Assembly: GCA_022361135.1 (NCBI GenBank)
Contig: JAKSBM010000359.1
Coordinates: forward strand, 1-11,370
Direction of reading: 5' to 3'
DNA: 11,370 nucleotides
Source: Desulfobacterales bacterium
Lineage (GTDB): Bacteria > Desulfobacterota > Desulfobacteria > Desulfobacterales > Desulfobacteraceae
Shown: in pieces, positions 1 to 9,638 of the stretch
Layout: each line of letters begins with the position of its first letter
How positions within the stretch are numbered: position 1 is the stretch's first letter
Translations under genes and position numbers: made by a program
Notes under the pieces: generated by a model
Told to the model about the DNA's origin: nothing
Databases searched by the model: none
Seen by the model: only the letters and a program-made list of their open reading frames with translations

Positions 1-74
1 ACATGGCTCAACCCCCGGCAAAGGGGGTCGTAGATCAGGATCACAAACGCCTCCCCAGGGCCGGTGCCGACCAT
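1..74 (-). CDS. 5' part of a minus-strand gene leaving the window (unassigned)
   Basis: An ATG at 74-72 opens a frame that stays open to the window edge (24 full codons, MVGTGPGEAFVILIYDPL then CRGLSH). The codons are in the style of the neighbouring real genes (ACC, GGC, GTG, ATC, CTG, TAC, GAC), which argues for real coding. I see no good ribosome binding site upstream. The frame stays open back to about 198 and reads IHYFV directly before the ATG, so the true start could lie slightly upstream, possibly at a non-ATG codon. The VGTGPGEAFVIL segment faintly recalls the first strand and turn of ComEC-like metallo-beta-lactamase hydrolases (VGxGxxDaxLI), and YDPxxxGLxH faintly recalls CheD. Neither is strong enough to name the product. 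Bases 75-257 between it and the next gene hold no feature I can support. Confidence 0.35.
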   Translation of the reverse strand, partial: MVGTGPGEAFVILIYDPLCRGLSH

Positions 75-257
75 GTGAACAAAATAATGTATGGAATTAC
101 GTTTTTTTCCACGGTGCGAAATAATTAAGAATATATGATTTTTCCAGGCGCCGATGGGGGAGGAATGGGCAGGCAACAGGGCACCAAGGACATGATTGTC
201 ATCATATCATTTTTTGGTTGCCCTTGCCCAGCCTGGAGATTTTTCGGGGTGGATTTA

Positions 258-1355
258 TCAGGTCAGGGGACGGACCCAGTCCCGGATGGCTCCGGTTTCT
301 GCGGCGTACATGAAGATGTCCCCCAGCCGTTTGCATTGGTCGGTGGTCTGGTTCCATGCCCCCATGCGTCGGGTGTCCCGGCCCAGGAAGCGGCCAAAGT
401 CCTTGCGGTCCGGGATCTGGCCCAGGGGCAGGTCGGCAACGAATTCCGGTGAGGGGGCCAGGATCAGCATCTGGTCGGTGAGGGGCCGGCCGGCCCGCTT
501 TCCGTGTTGACCCTTGTCAAACCAGCCCGGGGTGATTTCCGGGTAGAAATGGGGATAGAGGATGATTCCGCTTTTCTCCACCAGGGGCAGGGCGGGGTGG
601 TAGTCCAGAATCCCCCCGTCCCGGTAGGTACCGGCCGGGGCGCCCGGGATGTTTTTGATTCCTTCCATGTACAGGGGAATGGCCCCCGAGGCCATGAGGG
701 CCGGGGAAAAATTATCCCGGGTCAGGGGGACAAAGCGGGTGGGGAAATCGTCCACATCCATGAGATGGGTGTCGTAATCCGGGTGGTGGAAGATGACCCG
801 TTCAAAGCAGGCCCGTTGTTTCTTCCGCCCCAGCCGGTTCAGCCCCATGGCCGTGGCCACCCCCAGACCCTGGAGGGGGAGGAAGTCCGAGTTCAATGGG
901 CCCCGGCAGCGTACCGTGCCAAATCCCATGCGGAGCAAGGGATTGGAAAGGATTTCATCCACGGCCGGTTTGGGGAAAAGCTGGTTGAGGATGATCCAGG
1001 ACTGTTCCATGATTTCACTGGGCGAAGGGCGACCGGTGTAGTGCTGGCGGATATAGGCGGTTTTGAGTAAATCCAGGGCCCGGGCCGGATTGCTCCGGGC
1101 GGCGGCTGCCAGTTTCCAGGCACCGATGGAGGTTCCGAAAAGGTGAAGGGGGGCTTTCCTCGGGGCCAGCCATTGGTCGAAAATGATGCGGTCCAGGCCG
1201 TATATGCTCAGCCATTTGGCGGCACCGCTGGCCCCCATGACCAGGGCGATGTCTTCGGGGGAGAGCCCCCTTTCCCGGATGTGTTCCAGGGCGGTTTTTC
1301 CGGCCAAAAACAGGAGGTCCCGGGGCGGGGTGGAATGTCTGAATGTAGATGTCAT
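258..1355 (-). CDS. patatin-like phospholipase family protein
   Basis: A 365-residue protein with the Ser-Asp dyad layout of patatin-like acyl hydrolases, which cleave acyl chains from phospholipids or other lipid esters. Visible elements are the glycine-rich oxyanion loop GASGAAKW at residues 41-48, the nucleophile elbow GTSIG at 74-78 with Ser76 as presumed nucleophile, the ASGAIP segment at 222-227, and the DGG motif at 246-248 with Asp246 as catalytic acid. No signal peptide or membrane segment is seen, so it is probably cytosolic. The frame extends 20 codons further (to 1415), but ATG 1355 is preferred: AGAGGT lies about 6 bases upstream and the extra residues look non-coding. It stands alone, divergent from the chemoreceptor gene, with no partner hinting at its substrate. 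The family call is good; the physiological role is unknown. Confidence 0.86.
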   Translation of the reverse strand: MTSTFRHSTPPRDLLFLAGKTALEHIRERGLSPEDIALVMGASGAAKWLSIYGLDRIIFDQWLAPRKAPLHLFGTSIGAWKLAAAARSNPARALDLLKTAYIRQHYTGRPSPSEIMEQSWIILNQLFPKPAVDEILSNPLLRMGFGTVRCRGPLNSDFLPLQGLGVATAMGLNRLGRKKQRACFERVIFHHPDYDTHLMDVDDFPTRFVPLTRDNFSPALMASGAIPLYMEGIKNIPGAPAGTYRDGGILDYHPALPLVEKSGIILYPHFYPEITPGWFDKGQHGKRAGRPLTDQMLILAPSPEFVADLPLGQIPDRKDFGRFLGRDTRRMGAWNQTTDQCKRLGDIFMYAAETGAIRDWVRPLT

Positions 1356-1424
1356 AGGTTTACCTCTGGATAAGGGATCGGGGCCCACCATAACACGGGG
1401 TCTTTTTGGAATCAACGCATTGGT

Positions 1425-1430
1425 ATTATA
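1425..1430 (-). promoter_or_regulatory. candidate -10 box for the patatin-like gene
   Basis: Read on the minus strand this is a perfect TATAAT, about 70 bases upstream of the patatin-like start codon. No convincing -35 box is found at 16-18 bases, so it is a candidate only. The surrounding AT-rich patch is unusual in an otherwise GC-rich window. Confidence 0.35.
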
Positions 1431-1438
1431 TCTAATCC

Positions 1439-1529
1439 AATGGGGGAGAATTTCGGTTTCATGGTTGAATTACTTGCTTTTTTTGTCCAATGGGGTATTT
1501 TCCCATGAGCGAAATAAATGGGGTATTTT
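1439..1529. repeat. three AATGGGG boxes upstream of the chemoreceptor gene
   Basis: The 13-mer AATGGGGTATTTT occurs exactly at 1489-1501 and again at 1517-1529, a 28-base period. A third, partial copy (AATGGGGGAGAATTT) begins at 1439, exactly 50 bases before the second. All lie in the same orientation in the 219-base control region between the patatin-like gene and the chemoreceptor, 45-136 bases before the latter's start. They could be a regulator's binding sites or duplicated -10-like elements (TATTTT). The sequence shows the repeats; their function is inference. Confidence 0.45.
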
Positions 1530-1574
1530 GCGCTGTGTCTCTAATCTGGTTCTGTTATTACTCAAGGAGGTTCT

Positions 1575-5113
<3,539 letters not shown>

Positions 5114-5530
5114 CCTCGGTCTCCCCTAAGAGTTGGTGGAGCAGATCCCTGAGTTGCTCCGGTGTAAACGGCTTTTTAATATATGCGGCCGCTCCTTTGC
5201 CCATGAATTCCTGGACCTTTTCCCGGCTGCCTTCGGTGCTGATGACCAGCACGGGGATGGCGGCCAGATGGTCCTGTTTCTTCATGGCTTCCAAGAGTTC
5301 AAGCCCGTTCATCCCGGGCATGTTGAAATCCGTGACCACAAGGTCCACGGCCTGGGCGGAAAGCACCTCCAGGGCGCTGGTCCCGTCCTGGGCTTCCAGA
5401 AAGTCTGCAGTTCCATATCCAGCCGCCCGGAAGGTCTTTTTCAGGACCCCCCGCATGGGCAGGGAATCATCGACGATTAAAACTGATAACGGCATGAATT
5501 TTTCCTTCGTTTAAAATTGGGTTACACAAT

Positions 5531-6379
5531 TCAGACCACCTTGAGGAGGTCGTCCACTTCCTGGATCCGGCAGCTGAAATCCGCCATGACGGCGGAGATG
5601 CCTTCGGATGAAATTCCCAGATCGGTGACGGCATGGTTCTGGAATCGATAGGCCAGGCCGTCGGCCCCCACCCCGATGCCCATCATCATGCAGATGCAGT
5701 CGGCCAGATGGACCACGGCGATGTCCTTGTCCGTGATCCGGACCGGGTCGTCCATGTGGTGGTGGCGGATAATTTTGACCATCCGGGGTGAAAATTTCCA
5801 AATTTTGGCAATCATGGCCCCCAGCTCGGCATGGTCCACGCCGATGACCTGTTTTTCCGCCTCCTGGAAACTCATCTCCTCCTGGGTCACCAATTGGTTG
5901 ATCTTCTGGTAGTGCTCGTGGACAAAGCGGTTGAGAATGGTCTTGCCCAGGTCCTTGAGCAGGGCCGCCGTGAACAGGGTACTCCGGTGGGGCAGATTGA
6001 TGGTTTCCGCCAATTGCCGGGAGATCAGGGCCGAGGCCACGGCCGCCTTCCACAGGGTGCCCTCCATGAGGTCGTAGCCCGCATGGCCCCCGGCCATGGA
6101 TTTGGCCGCCGATTTCATCAGGACCAGGTCCACGATCTGGTCCATGCCCAGGAGGGTGACGGCATCGGATATGGATTCCGCGGGCTGGCGCAGGCCGAAA
6201 AAGGCGGAGTTGCAGGTTTTCAAAATATCTGCGGTCAGGGAGGGATCATATTGAATCACCCGGGCGATCTCCCCCATGTCCGTGTCGTCCTGGTCGGTCA
6301 TTTCCAGGACCCGGTGGACCACGGCCGGCATGGGTTGGAGCGCCTTGATATCTGAAATCAATACCTGGATTGATGTCAT
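5531..6379 (-). CDS. HDOD domain protein (signalling output / scaffold)
   Basis: A 282-residue protein made almost wholly of one HDOD domain (about 10-210), a helical HD-superfamily fold used in bacterial signal transduction, usually without catalytic metal residues. Typical elements are LQPMPAVVHRVLEM (14-27), the IQYDPSLTADILKTCNSAFFG stretch (42-62), ISDAVTLLGMDQIVDLVL (70-87), LLKDLGKTIL (140-149) and DHAELGAMIAKIW (182-194). The HD signature is degenerate: Lys142-Asp143 stands where HD enzymes have His-Asp, so phosphohydrolase activity is unlikely. The C-terminal 70 residues are less conserved. Its ATG overlaps the cheD stop as ATGA, with GGAGG seven bases upstream inside cheD, so the two are translationally coupled. 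This position suggests a role tied to receptor adaptation or CheY signalling, by inference. The same family occurs near chemotaxis and motility genes in other bacteria. Confidence 0.92.
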   Translation of the reverse strand: MTSIQVLISDIKALQPMPAVVHRVLEMTDQDDTDMGEIARVIQYDPSLTADILKTCNSAFFGLRQPAESISDAVTLLGMDQIVDLVLMKSAAKSMAGGHAGYDLMEGTLWKAAVASALISRQLAETINLPHRSTLFTAALLKDLGKTILNRFVHEHYQKINQLVTQEEMSFQEAEKQVIGVDHAELGAMIAKIWKFSPRMVKIIRHHHMDDPVRITDKDIAVVHLADCICMMMGIGVGADGLAYRFQNHAVTDLGISSEGISAVMADFSCRIQEVDDLLKVV

Positions 6380-6855
6380 ATCTTTGCCTCCGGCTGCCCC
6401 GATGTCTTCATGTAAACGTCCCCGCTGTTGATTTCCAGGCGGACGGTGCGGTTCACGTTTCCCCCCACATCCTGGTGGTTGATGATGACATTGTTGCGGA
6501 AAAACATTTTCTTCAGGGCGGTGTAATTGCGTTTGCCGATGTTGAAAAACCCCTTTTGATCCAGGATTTCAGCCCCGCCGGCAATGATAATCTTCATGCG
6601 TTGCTTTTTCCCCCCATAGGTATAGGTCTGGCGGAAGAGCATGGGGATGCCGGTATCGGCAAACATAAAGGGTTTGGCCTGGGCCTTTTGCCGGTCAATG
6701 GTGGAATCGGGCAGCATGTAATGGAGAATCCCTCCGGCCTTGGCCACGGGGTCGTAGATGACTACGCCAATGCAGGACCCCAGGGAATAGGTGATGATGG
6801 AATCATTGGGGTCGTTGCTGATTTTCATATCGGCGACACCGACGATGTGTTTCAC
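6376..6855 (-). CDS. cheD: CheD chemoreceptor glutamine deamidase
   Basis: A 159-residue cytosolic enzyme that deamidates specific glutamines of chemoreceptors to glutamate, and in some bacteria pairs with CheC in adaptation. The catalytic Cys-His-Thr set is intact: Cys28 in SLGSCIGVV, His45 in GGILHYMLP and Thr22. Each is offset by one from the Thermotoga enzyme (Cys27, His44, Thr21). The ADTGIPML segment (66-73), the AGGAEIL segment (92-98) and NVNRTVRLEINSG (133-145) are also family hallmarks. The start codon is GTG (6855-6853), backed by GAGGAG six bases upstream; there is no nearby ATG alternative. It is the first gene of the five-gene operon and is coupled to the HDOD gene by a 4-base overlap. 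The length is normal for the family. Confidence 0.95.
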   Translation of the reverse strand: MKHIVGVADMKISNDPNDSIITYSLGSCIGVVIYDPVAKAGGILHYMLPDSTIDRQKAQAKPFMFADTGIPMLFRQTYTYGGKKQRMKIIIAGGAEILDQKGFFNIGKRNYTALKKMFFRNNVIINHQDVGGNVNRTVRLEINSGDVYMKTSGQPEAKI

Positions 6856-6988
6856 GATCGTCTCCTCACGAATTAAAAGTAAAGCCTCTGTTATGGACAG
6901 GCATGAAGGGAAATGGAGCCTGGGTTTGCTTCATGGGAAGGGAAAGAAATGTGCCACGGAATCGGGAATGTGGTGAAGGTATAAAAGT

Positions 6989-7018
6989 ATGATACGTGAT
7001 GGACCCGCTTAAAGTCAA
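6989..7018 (-). promoter_or_regulatory. candidate sigma70-type promoter of the che operon
   Basis: On the minus strand a TTGACT -35 box (7018-7013) and a TATCAT -10 box (6994-6989) are separated by 18 bases, each matching the sigma70 consensus at five of six positions. Transcription would start near 6982, leaving a leader of about 125 bases before the cheD GTG. No sigma28-type flagellar promoter was seen in the region. Confidence 0.45.
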
Positions 7019-7101
7019 GCCGTCTTGGTCGGGCGGGGGAAGGGGGCTGGAAAAGGCGGCTGCCGCGGCGGTTATGACGGCCCGGTGCCGGGGAAAACCC
7101 A

Positions 7102-7128
7102 TTGAAAAAGGCTGGGGAATGGTTTAAT
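7102..7128 (+). promoter_or_regulatory. candidate promoter of the MFS transporter gene
   Basis: TTGAAA (7102-7107) and TTTAAT (7123-7128) resemble -35 and -10 boxes on the plus strand. The spacer is only 15 bases, shorter than ideal. The start codon follows about 40 bases later. Confidence 0.33.
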
Positions 7129-7169
7129 TAGGGGCTGTTTTTCAACGGAACCATTTAATTCGAGGGCCC

Positions 7170-8339
7170 ATGGCATCCCAGGCAAATAGACAGGTTTTAT
7201 TCACCCTGATTTTCGTTATCTTTCTTTCGGGCATCTGCCAGGGGATGTTGCTGCCCCTCTTGTCCATCATGCTGGAGGAGCGGGGGGTCTCCGCCGGGCT
7301 CAATGGATTGAACGGATCCGCACCCTACCTGGGTATTTTGGTGGGGGCGCCTTTCATGGAGCGGGCCCTTTACCGATTTGGGTTCCGTCCCCTGTTGCTC
7401 ACCGGCACCCTGGTGATGACGGCGGCGGTCTTGATTCTTCCCCATACCTTTTCCTTCTGGAGCTGGATGGGGCTGCGCTTTCTCATTGGCCTGGCCTCCC
7501 ACGCCTTCCATTACGGGGCCGTGGTCTGGATGATCCTCATTGCCCCGGACCACAAGCGGGGCCGTTACCTGTCCATCTATGGATTTTCCGTGGGCCTGGG
7601 CTTTGCCCTGGGGCCCTTTTTGTCCAATCTGCGGAATATTTCCCTGATGCTGCCCTTTGGCCTCACTGCGGGGCTTACCCTTTTCAGTGCCCTTCTGGTC
7701 TATTGCCTCAAGTCCGTCCCCGCGGCCGGGGACGATGGAAAACCCCCGGAATCCTCGCTGTCCAAGCGGGCCACCCAGGTGTTGGCCCTGGCCTGGTTTG
7801 CCCTTTTGCCCGGCCTGGGATACGGGATCATGGAATCGGCCATTTCCGCCAGTTATCCCATTTTCCTTTCCCGCATGGGATTGGGGGGCGCCCGGACCTC
7901 CTTGATTCTCTTTGTCTTTTTCACGGCCGGTCTGATCACCCAATTGCCCCTGGGCCGTTTGTCCGACGGTCTGGGCCGGAGGCGGTTGCTCATCCTCCTT
8001 ACCCTGGTGGGCGCATCGGCCTTCCTGGGATCGGCCCTGGCCCCGGTGGCCCTGTATCCCCTGGTCATCTGCCTGGCCCTGGCCGGGGGCGCCCTGGGCT
8101 CCTCCTATTCCCTGGGATTGACCTATGTGGCCGATTCCATTCCCAAGTCCCTTTTGCCCACGGGCAATGCCCTGAGTAGTGTGAGCTTTGGCATCGGCAG
8201 CCTCATGGGGCCCTTCATGGGGGGGAATTTCATCCAGCATTTGCCGGGATTGAATATCGGTTGGATGCTCACCCTGGTCTATGCCCTGATTCTCTGTGGA
8301 TTGGTGCTGGGATCTCCCGCCCGGAAGGCCGGGGCCTGA
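7170..8339 (+). CDS. major facilitator superfamily (MFS) transporter
   Basis: A 389-residue inner-membrane protein with about 12 hydrophobic helices in two halves joined by a polar loop (about 181-202), the standard MFS plan for proton-coupled uptake or efflux of small molecules. The family signature GRLSDGLGRRR is at 262-272 in the loop between helices 8 and 9, and a weaker copy (ERALYRFGFR) is at 64-73 between helices 2 and 3. Helix 1 (FTLIFVIFLSGICQGMLLPLL, 11-31) and helix 5 (GFSVGLGFALGPFL, 138-151) fit single-domain drug- or metabolite-type carriers. The substrate cannot be told from sequence. The start is ATG 7170 with GAGGG only three bases before it, a weak spacing; no better start is seen. 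A small membrane protein gene follows after 79 bases and may be co-transcribed. Confidence 0.88.
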   Translation: MASQANRQVLFTLIFVIFLSGICQGMLLPLLSIMLEERGVSAGLNGLNGSAPYLGILVGAPFMERALYRFGFRPLLLTGTLVMTAAVLILPHTFSFWSWMGLRFLIGLASHAFHYGAVVWMILIAPDHKRGRYLSIYGFSVGLGFALGPFLSNLRNISLMLPFGLTAGLTLFSALLVYCLKSVPAAGDDGKPPESSLSKRATQVLALAWFALLPGLGYGIMESAISASYPIFLSRMGLGGARTSLILFVFFTAGLITQLPLGRLSDGLGRRRLLILLTLVGASAFLGSALAPVALYPLVICLALAGGALGSSYSLGLTYVADSIPKSLLPTGNALSSVSFGIGSLMGPFMGGNFIQHLPGLNIGWMLTLVYALILCGLVLGSPARKAGA

Positions 8340-8418
8340 TCCATTGGCAATTGTCTTTTCTTCGGCATTGCCTTAGGATGGAAGGATGGCGGTTACCCAT
8401 TCATTCCAAGGAGATACC

Positions 8419-8667
8419 GTGTCCGGACTTATTTCAGCATGCCTGGCCCTGTTGGGGGCCTATCTCATCCACGTGGGGCTCATGGACCCCCGTGTGGGGC
8501 GGGATATCGTGGGCAAAAGCACGGCATTCCAGGCCTGGGTCATGGAGGCCTTTCCCCGGGTTTACCGGGTCATGTCCCTGGCCATGGCCTGGATCGGGGC
8601 CTTTTTCATCCTCCTGGCCCTGGCCAATATCCTGGGGATCATCGACCTGCGCAACCCCTGCGATTGA
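8419..8667 (+). CDS. small two-helix membrane protein, unknown function
   Basis: An 82-residue hydrophobic protein with one membrane helix near the N-terminus (about residues 2-21, LISACLALLGAYLIHVGL) and a second at about 50-74 (MAWIGAFFILLALANILGII). A polar, charged stretch between them (PRVGRDIVGKS and EAFPRVYR) is followed by a short cysteine-containing tail (NPCD). I chose GTG 8419 because a near-perfect AAGGAG (8408-8413) sits five bases upstream. An in-frame ATG at 8386 would add 11 residues and has a weaker AGGA site. I do not recognise a family. It follows the MFS gene on the same strand and may belong to its transcript. Codon use matches its neighbours, which supports real coding. 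Confidence 0.62.
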   Translation: MSGLISACLALLGAYLIHVGLMDPRVGRDIVGKSTAFQAWVMEAFPRVYRVMSLAMAWIGAFFILLALANILGIIDLRNPCD

Positions 8668-8704
8668 TTCCCCTTTTCAATTGTAATGCCTTGCTTCTTG
8701 GGTT

Positions 8705-9394
8705 TTATCCGGCCAGGGTGAAATCGGGGATCCGGGGGGGATCGTCATGGGTCCGGACCATGGCAATGGCCTCCTCCGGGCAGGCCGAAACACAGAGGCC
8801 GCAGCCCAGGCAGGCCGAGGTCTCGGTTTCCAGCTCCCCGGCCGATGTGATGCGGCGGGCCTGGAAGGGGCAACGATCCAGGCAGGCCCCGCATGCGGTG
8901 CAGTCCAGGGCCCGGGTTTCCGCCCGGAAATCCGACCGGGCCATGATCCTGTTCTTTCCCATTTCCCGGATGATTTGAAAATCGTGGCAGCAACAGGAAC
9001 AACAGGAGCAGAGGGCAAAGATTTCCTGGTCGGGTTTGTAGAGGGTCAGGTGGACCAGCCCGGCCTGGTTGGCGATTTTCAGGATTTCCCGGGCCTGGTC
9101 CAGGTCCACCTCCCGGGCGTTGCCCTTTTTCATGAAGTATTGTGCACTCTGGTTGAGGAGAAAACAGACCTCCCGGGGATGGTCGCAGCGTTGGTAGCGG
9201 CTGCGGCATTCACAGTCCTGGACGGCGACGGTGTCTGCTTGGGAAAGGATCTCCAGGGCCTGCTCCCCGGGCATGACCCATTCCCGGGCCTCCAGGGATT
9301 CGGCCACGGGCACCACACGGGACGCATAGCGAATGCCGCCCTTGCCCATCCATTTGTCATATTGATCCACTTTTTTCTTCAGGTAGTTATCCAT
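8705..9394 (-). CDS. cysteine-rich 4Fe-4S ferredoxin-domain protein
   Basis: A 229-residue cytosolic protein with 18 cysteines. The C-terminal third is a two-cluster bacterial ferredoxin: CTACGACLDRCP (Cys165, 168, 171, 175) and CLGCGLCVSACP (Cys195, 198, 201, 205), each a CxxCxxCxxxCP site for a 4Fe-4S cluster. Upstream are two further groups: CECR with Cys70 and Cys77 (Cys61, 63, 70, 77; VQDCECRSRYQRC) and a CSCCSCCC block (Cys129, 131, 132, 134-136). This arrangement recurs in anaerobe 4Fe-4S proteins whose role is poorly defined; electron transfer is the safe inference. GGAGGAGG lies just before the ATG at 9394. It converges on the small membrane gene with only 37 bases between and diverges from the flippase gene. 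No partner oxidoreductase is nearby. Confidence 0.86.
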   Translation of the reverse strand: MDNYLKKKVDQYDKWMGKGGIRYASRVVPVAESLEAREWVMPGEQALEILSQADTVAVQDCECRSRYQRCDHPREVCFLLNQSAQYFMKKGNAREVDLDQAREILKIANQAGLVHLTLYKPDQEIFALCSCCSCCCHDFQIIREMGKNRIMARSDFRAETRALDCTACGACLDRCPFQARRITSAGELETETSACLGCGLCVSACPEEAIAMVRTHDDPPRIPDFTLAG

Positions 9395-9461
9395 GGTTCC
9401 TCCTCCGGTGTCAGCGTTGGTGAAATTGGGGTCGGACCTTCAACCCATATCAGATCCCCGG

Positions 9462-9492
9462 GCCCTTGTCATGGGGTCCGGTGCCCAAGGGC
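9462..9492. repeat. inverted repeat in the divergent control region
   Basis: GCCCTTG (9462-9468) and CAAGGGC (9486-9492) are perfect 7-base inverted arms with a 17-base loop, and a T-rich stretch (TTGATTTTT) follows on the plus side. A second pair, CGGACC (9433-9438) and GGTCCG (9475-9480), interleaves with it, so the two stems could not form together without a pseudoknot. They lie between the ferredoxin-like gene and the flippase gene. An operator, or a leader structure of either gene, is possible. Confidence 0.3.
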
Positions 9493-9530
9493 TTGATTTT
9501 TGGAGGAAATGGGCGGCGGTGTGCCCAACC

Positions 9531-9559
9531 TGTGCATGGGCAAGGATCTTTGCTATGAT
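9531..9559 (+). promoter_or_regulatory. candidate extended -10 promoter of the flippase gene
   Basis: TGCTATGAT (9551-9559) is an extended -10 element (TATGAT at 9554-9559 preceded by TGC). A poor -35 (TGTGCA, 9531-9536) lies 17 bases before it. Transcription would start about 75 bases before the flippase ATG. The rest of the 244-base gap holds only the inverted repeats noted separately. Confidence 0.3.
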
Positions 9560-9638
9560 GACGCCGTGGGACCACGCCGGGTCCGTATCCTGCCTTTGGG
9601 GCAGGGCAATTCCATAACAGCGAAGGAAGTCGGTTTAC

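Larger units (their letters stand above)
6856..7169. other. 314-base divergent intergenic region
   Basis: This lies between the che operon (minus) and the MFS gene (plus) and carries promoters for both, listed separately. A 79-codon minus-strand frame lies inside it, but its proline-rich composition and lack of a ribosome site argue against a gene. The che side has an untranslated leader of roughly 125 bases with no strong hairpin. CGAATTAAA (6869-6877) near the che ribosome site is the exact reverse complement of TTTAATTCG (7154-7162) near the MFS ribosome site. A GC-rich stretch at 7053-7095 separates the two sides. Confidence 0.5.

Noticed and set aside
11..28. Perfect 6-base hairpin ACCCCC-loop-GGGGGT near the left edge
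   Set aside because: No T-tract follows on either strand and it lies inside a probable coding frame, so it does not look like a terminator.
504..1070. 188-codon plus-strand frame inside the patatin-like gene
   Set aside because: Shadow frame; the minus strand carries the GxSxG and DGG catalytic motifs.
1519..1531. Possible sigma54 (-24/-12) promoter, TGGGGTATTTTGC
   Set aside because: The GG and GC doublets are 8 bases apart rather than the required 10, so the spacing is wrong for sigma54.
6866..7102. 79-codon minus-strand frame in the intergenic region upstream of cheD
   Set aside because: No ribosome site, Pro/Phe-rich low-order sequence, and it overlaps the best promoter candidate for the che operon.
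7197..8240. Long 347-codon open frame antisense to the MFS gene
   Set aside because: Its composition (Gly, Gln, His, Lys rich) is what GC-rich coding sequence gives on its complement. The plus-strand frame is clearly a membrane transporter with family motifs.
8386..8418. ATG start at 8386 for the small membrane protein
   Set aside because: The GTG at 8419 has a much better ribosome site (AAGGAG, five-base spacing), and the extra 11 residues are polar and not typical of the start of this protein. The ATG remains possible.
8747..9496. 249-codon plus-strand frame antisense to the ferredoxin-like gene
   Set aside because: The minus strand shows canonical CxxCxxCxxxCP motifs and a strong ribosome site; this frame has no recognisable features.
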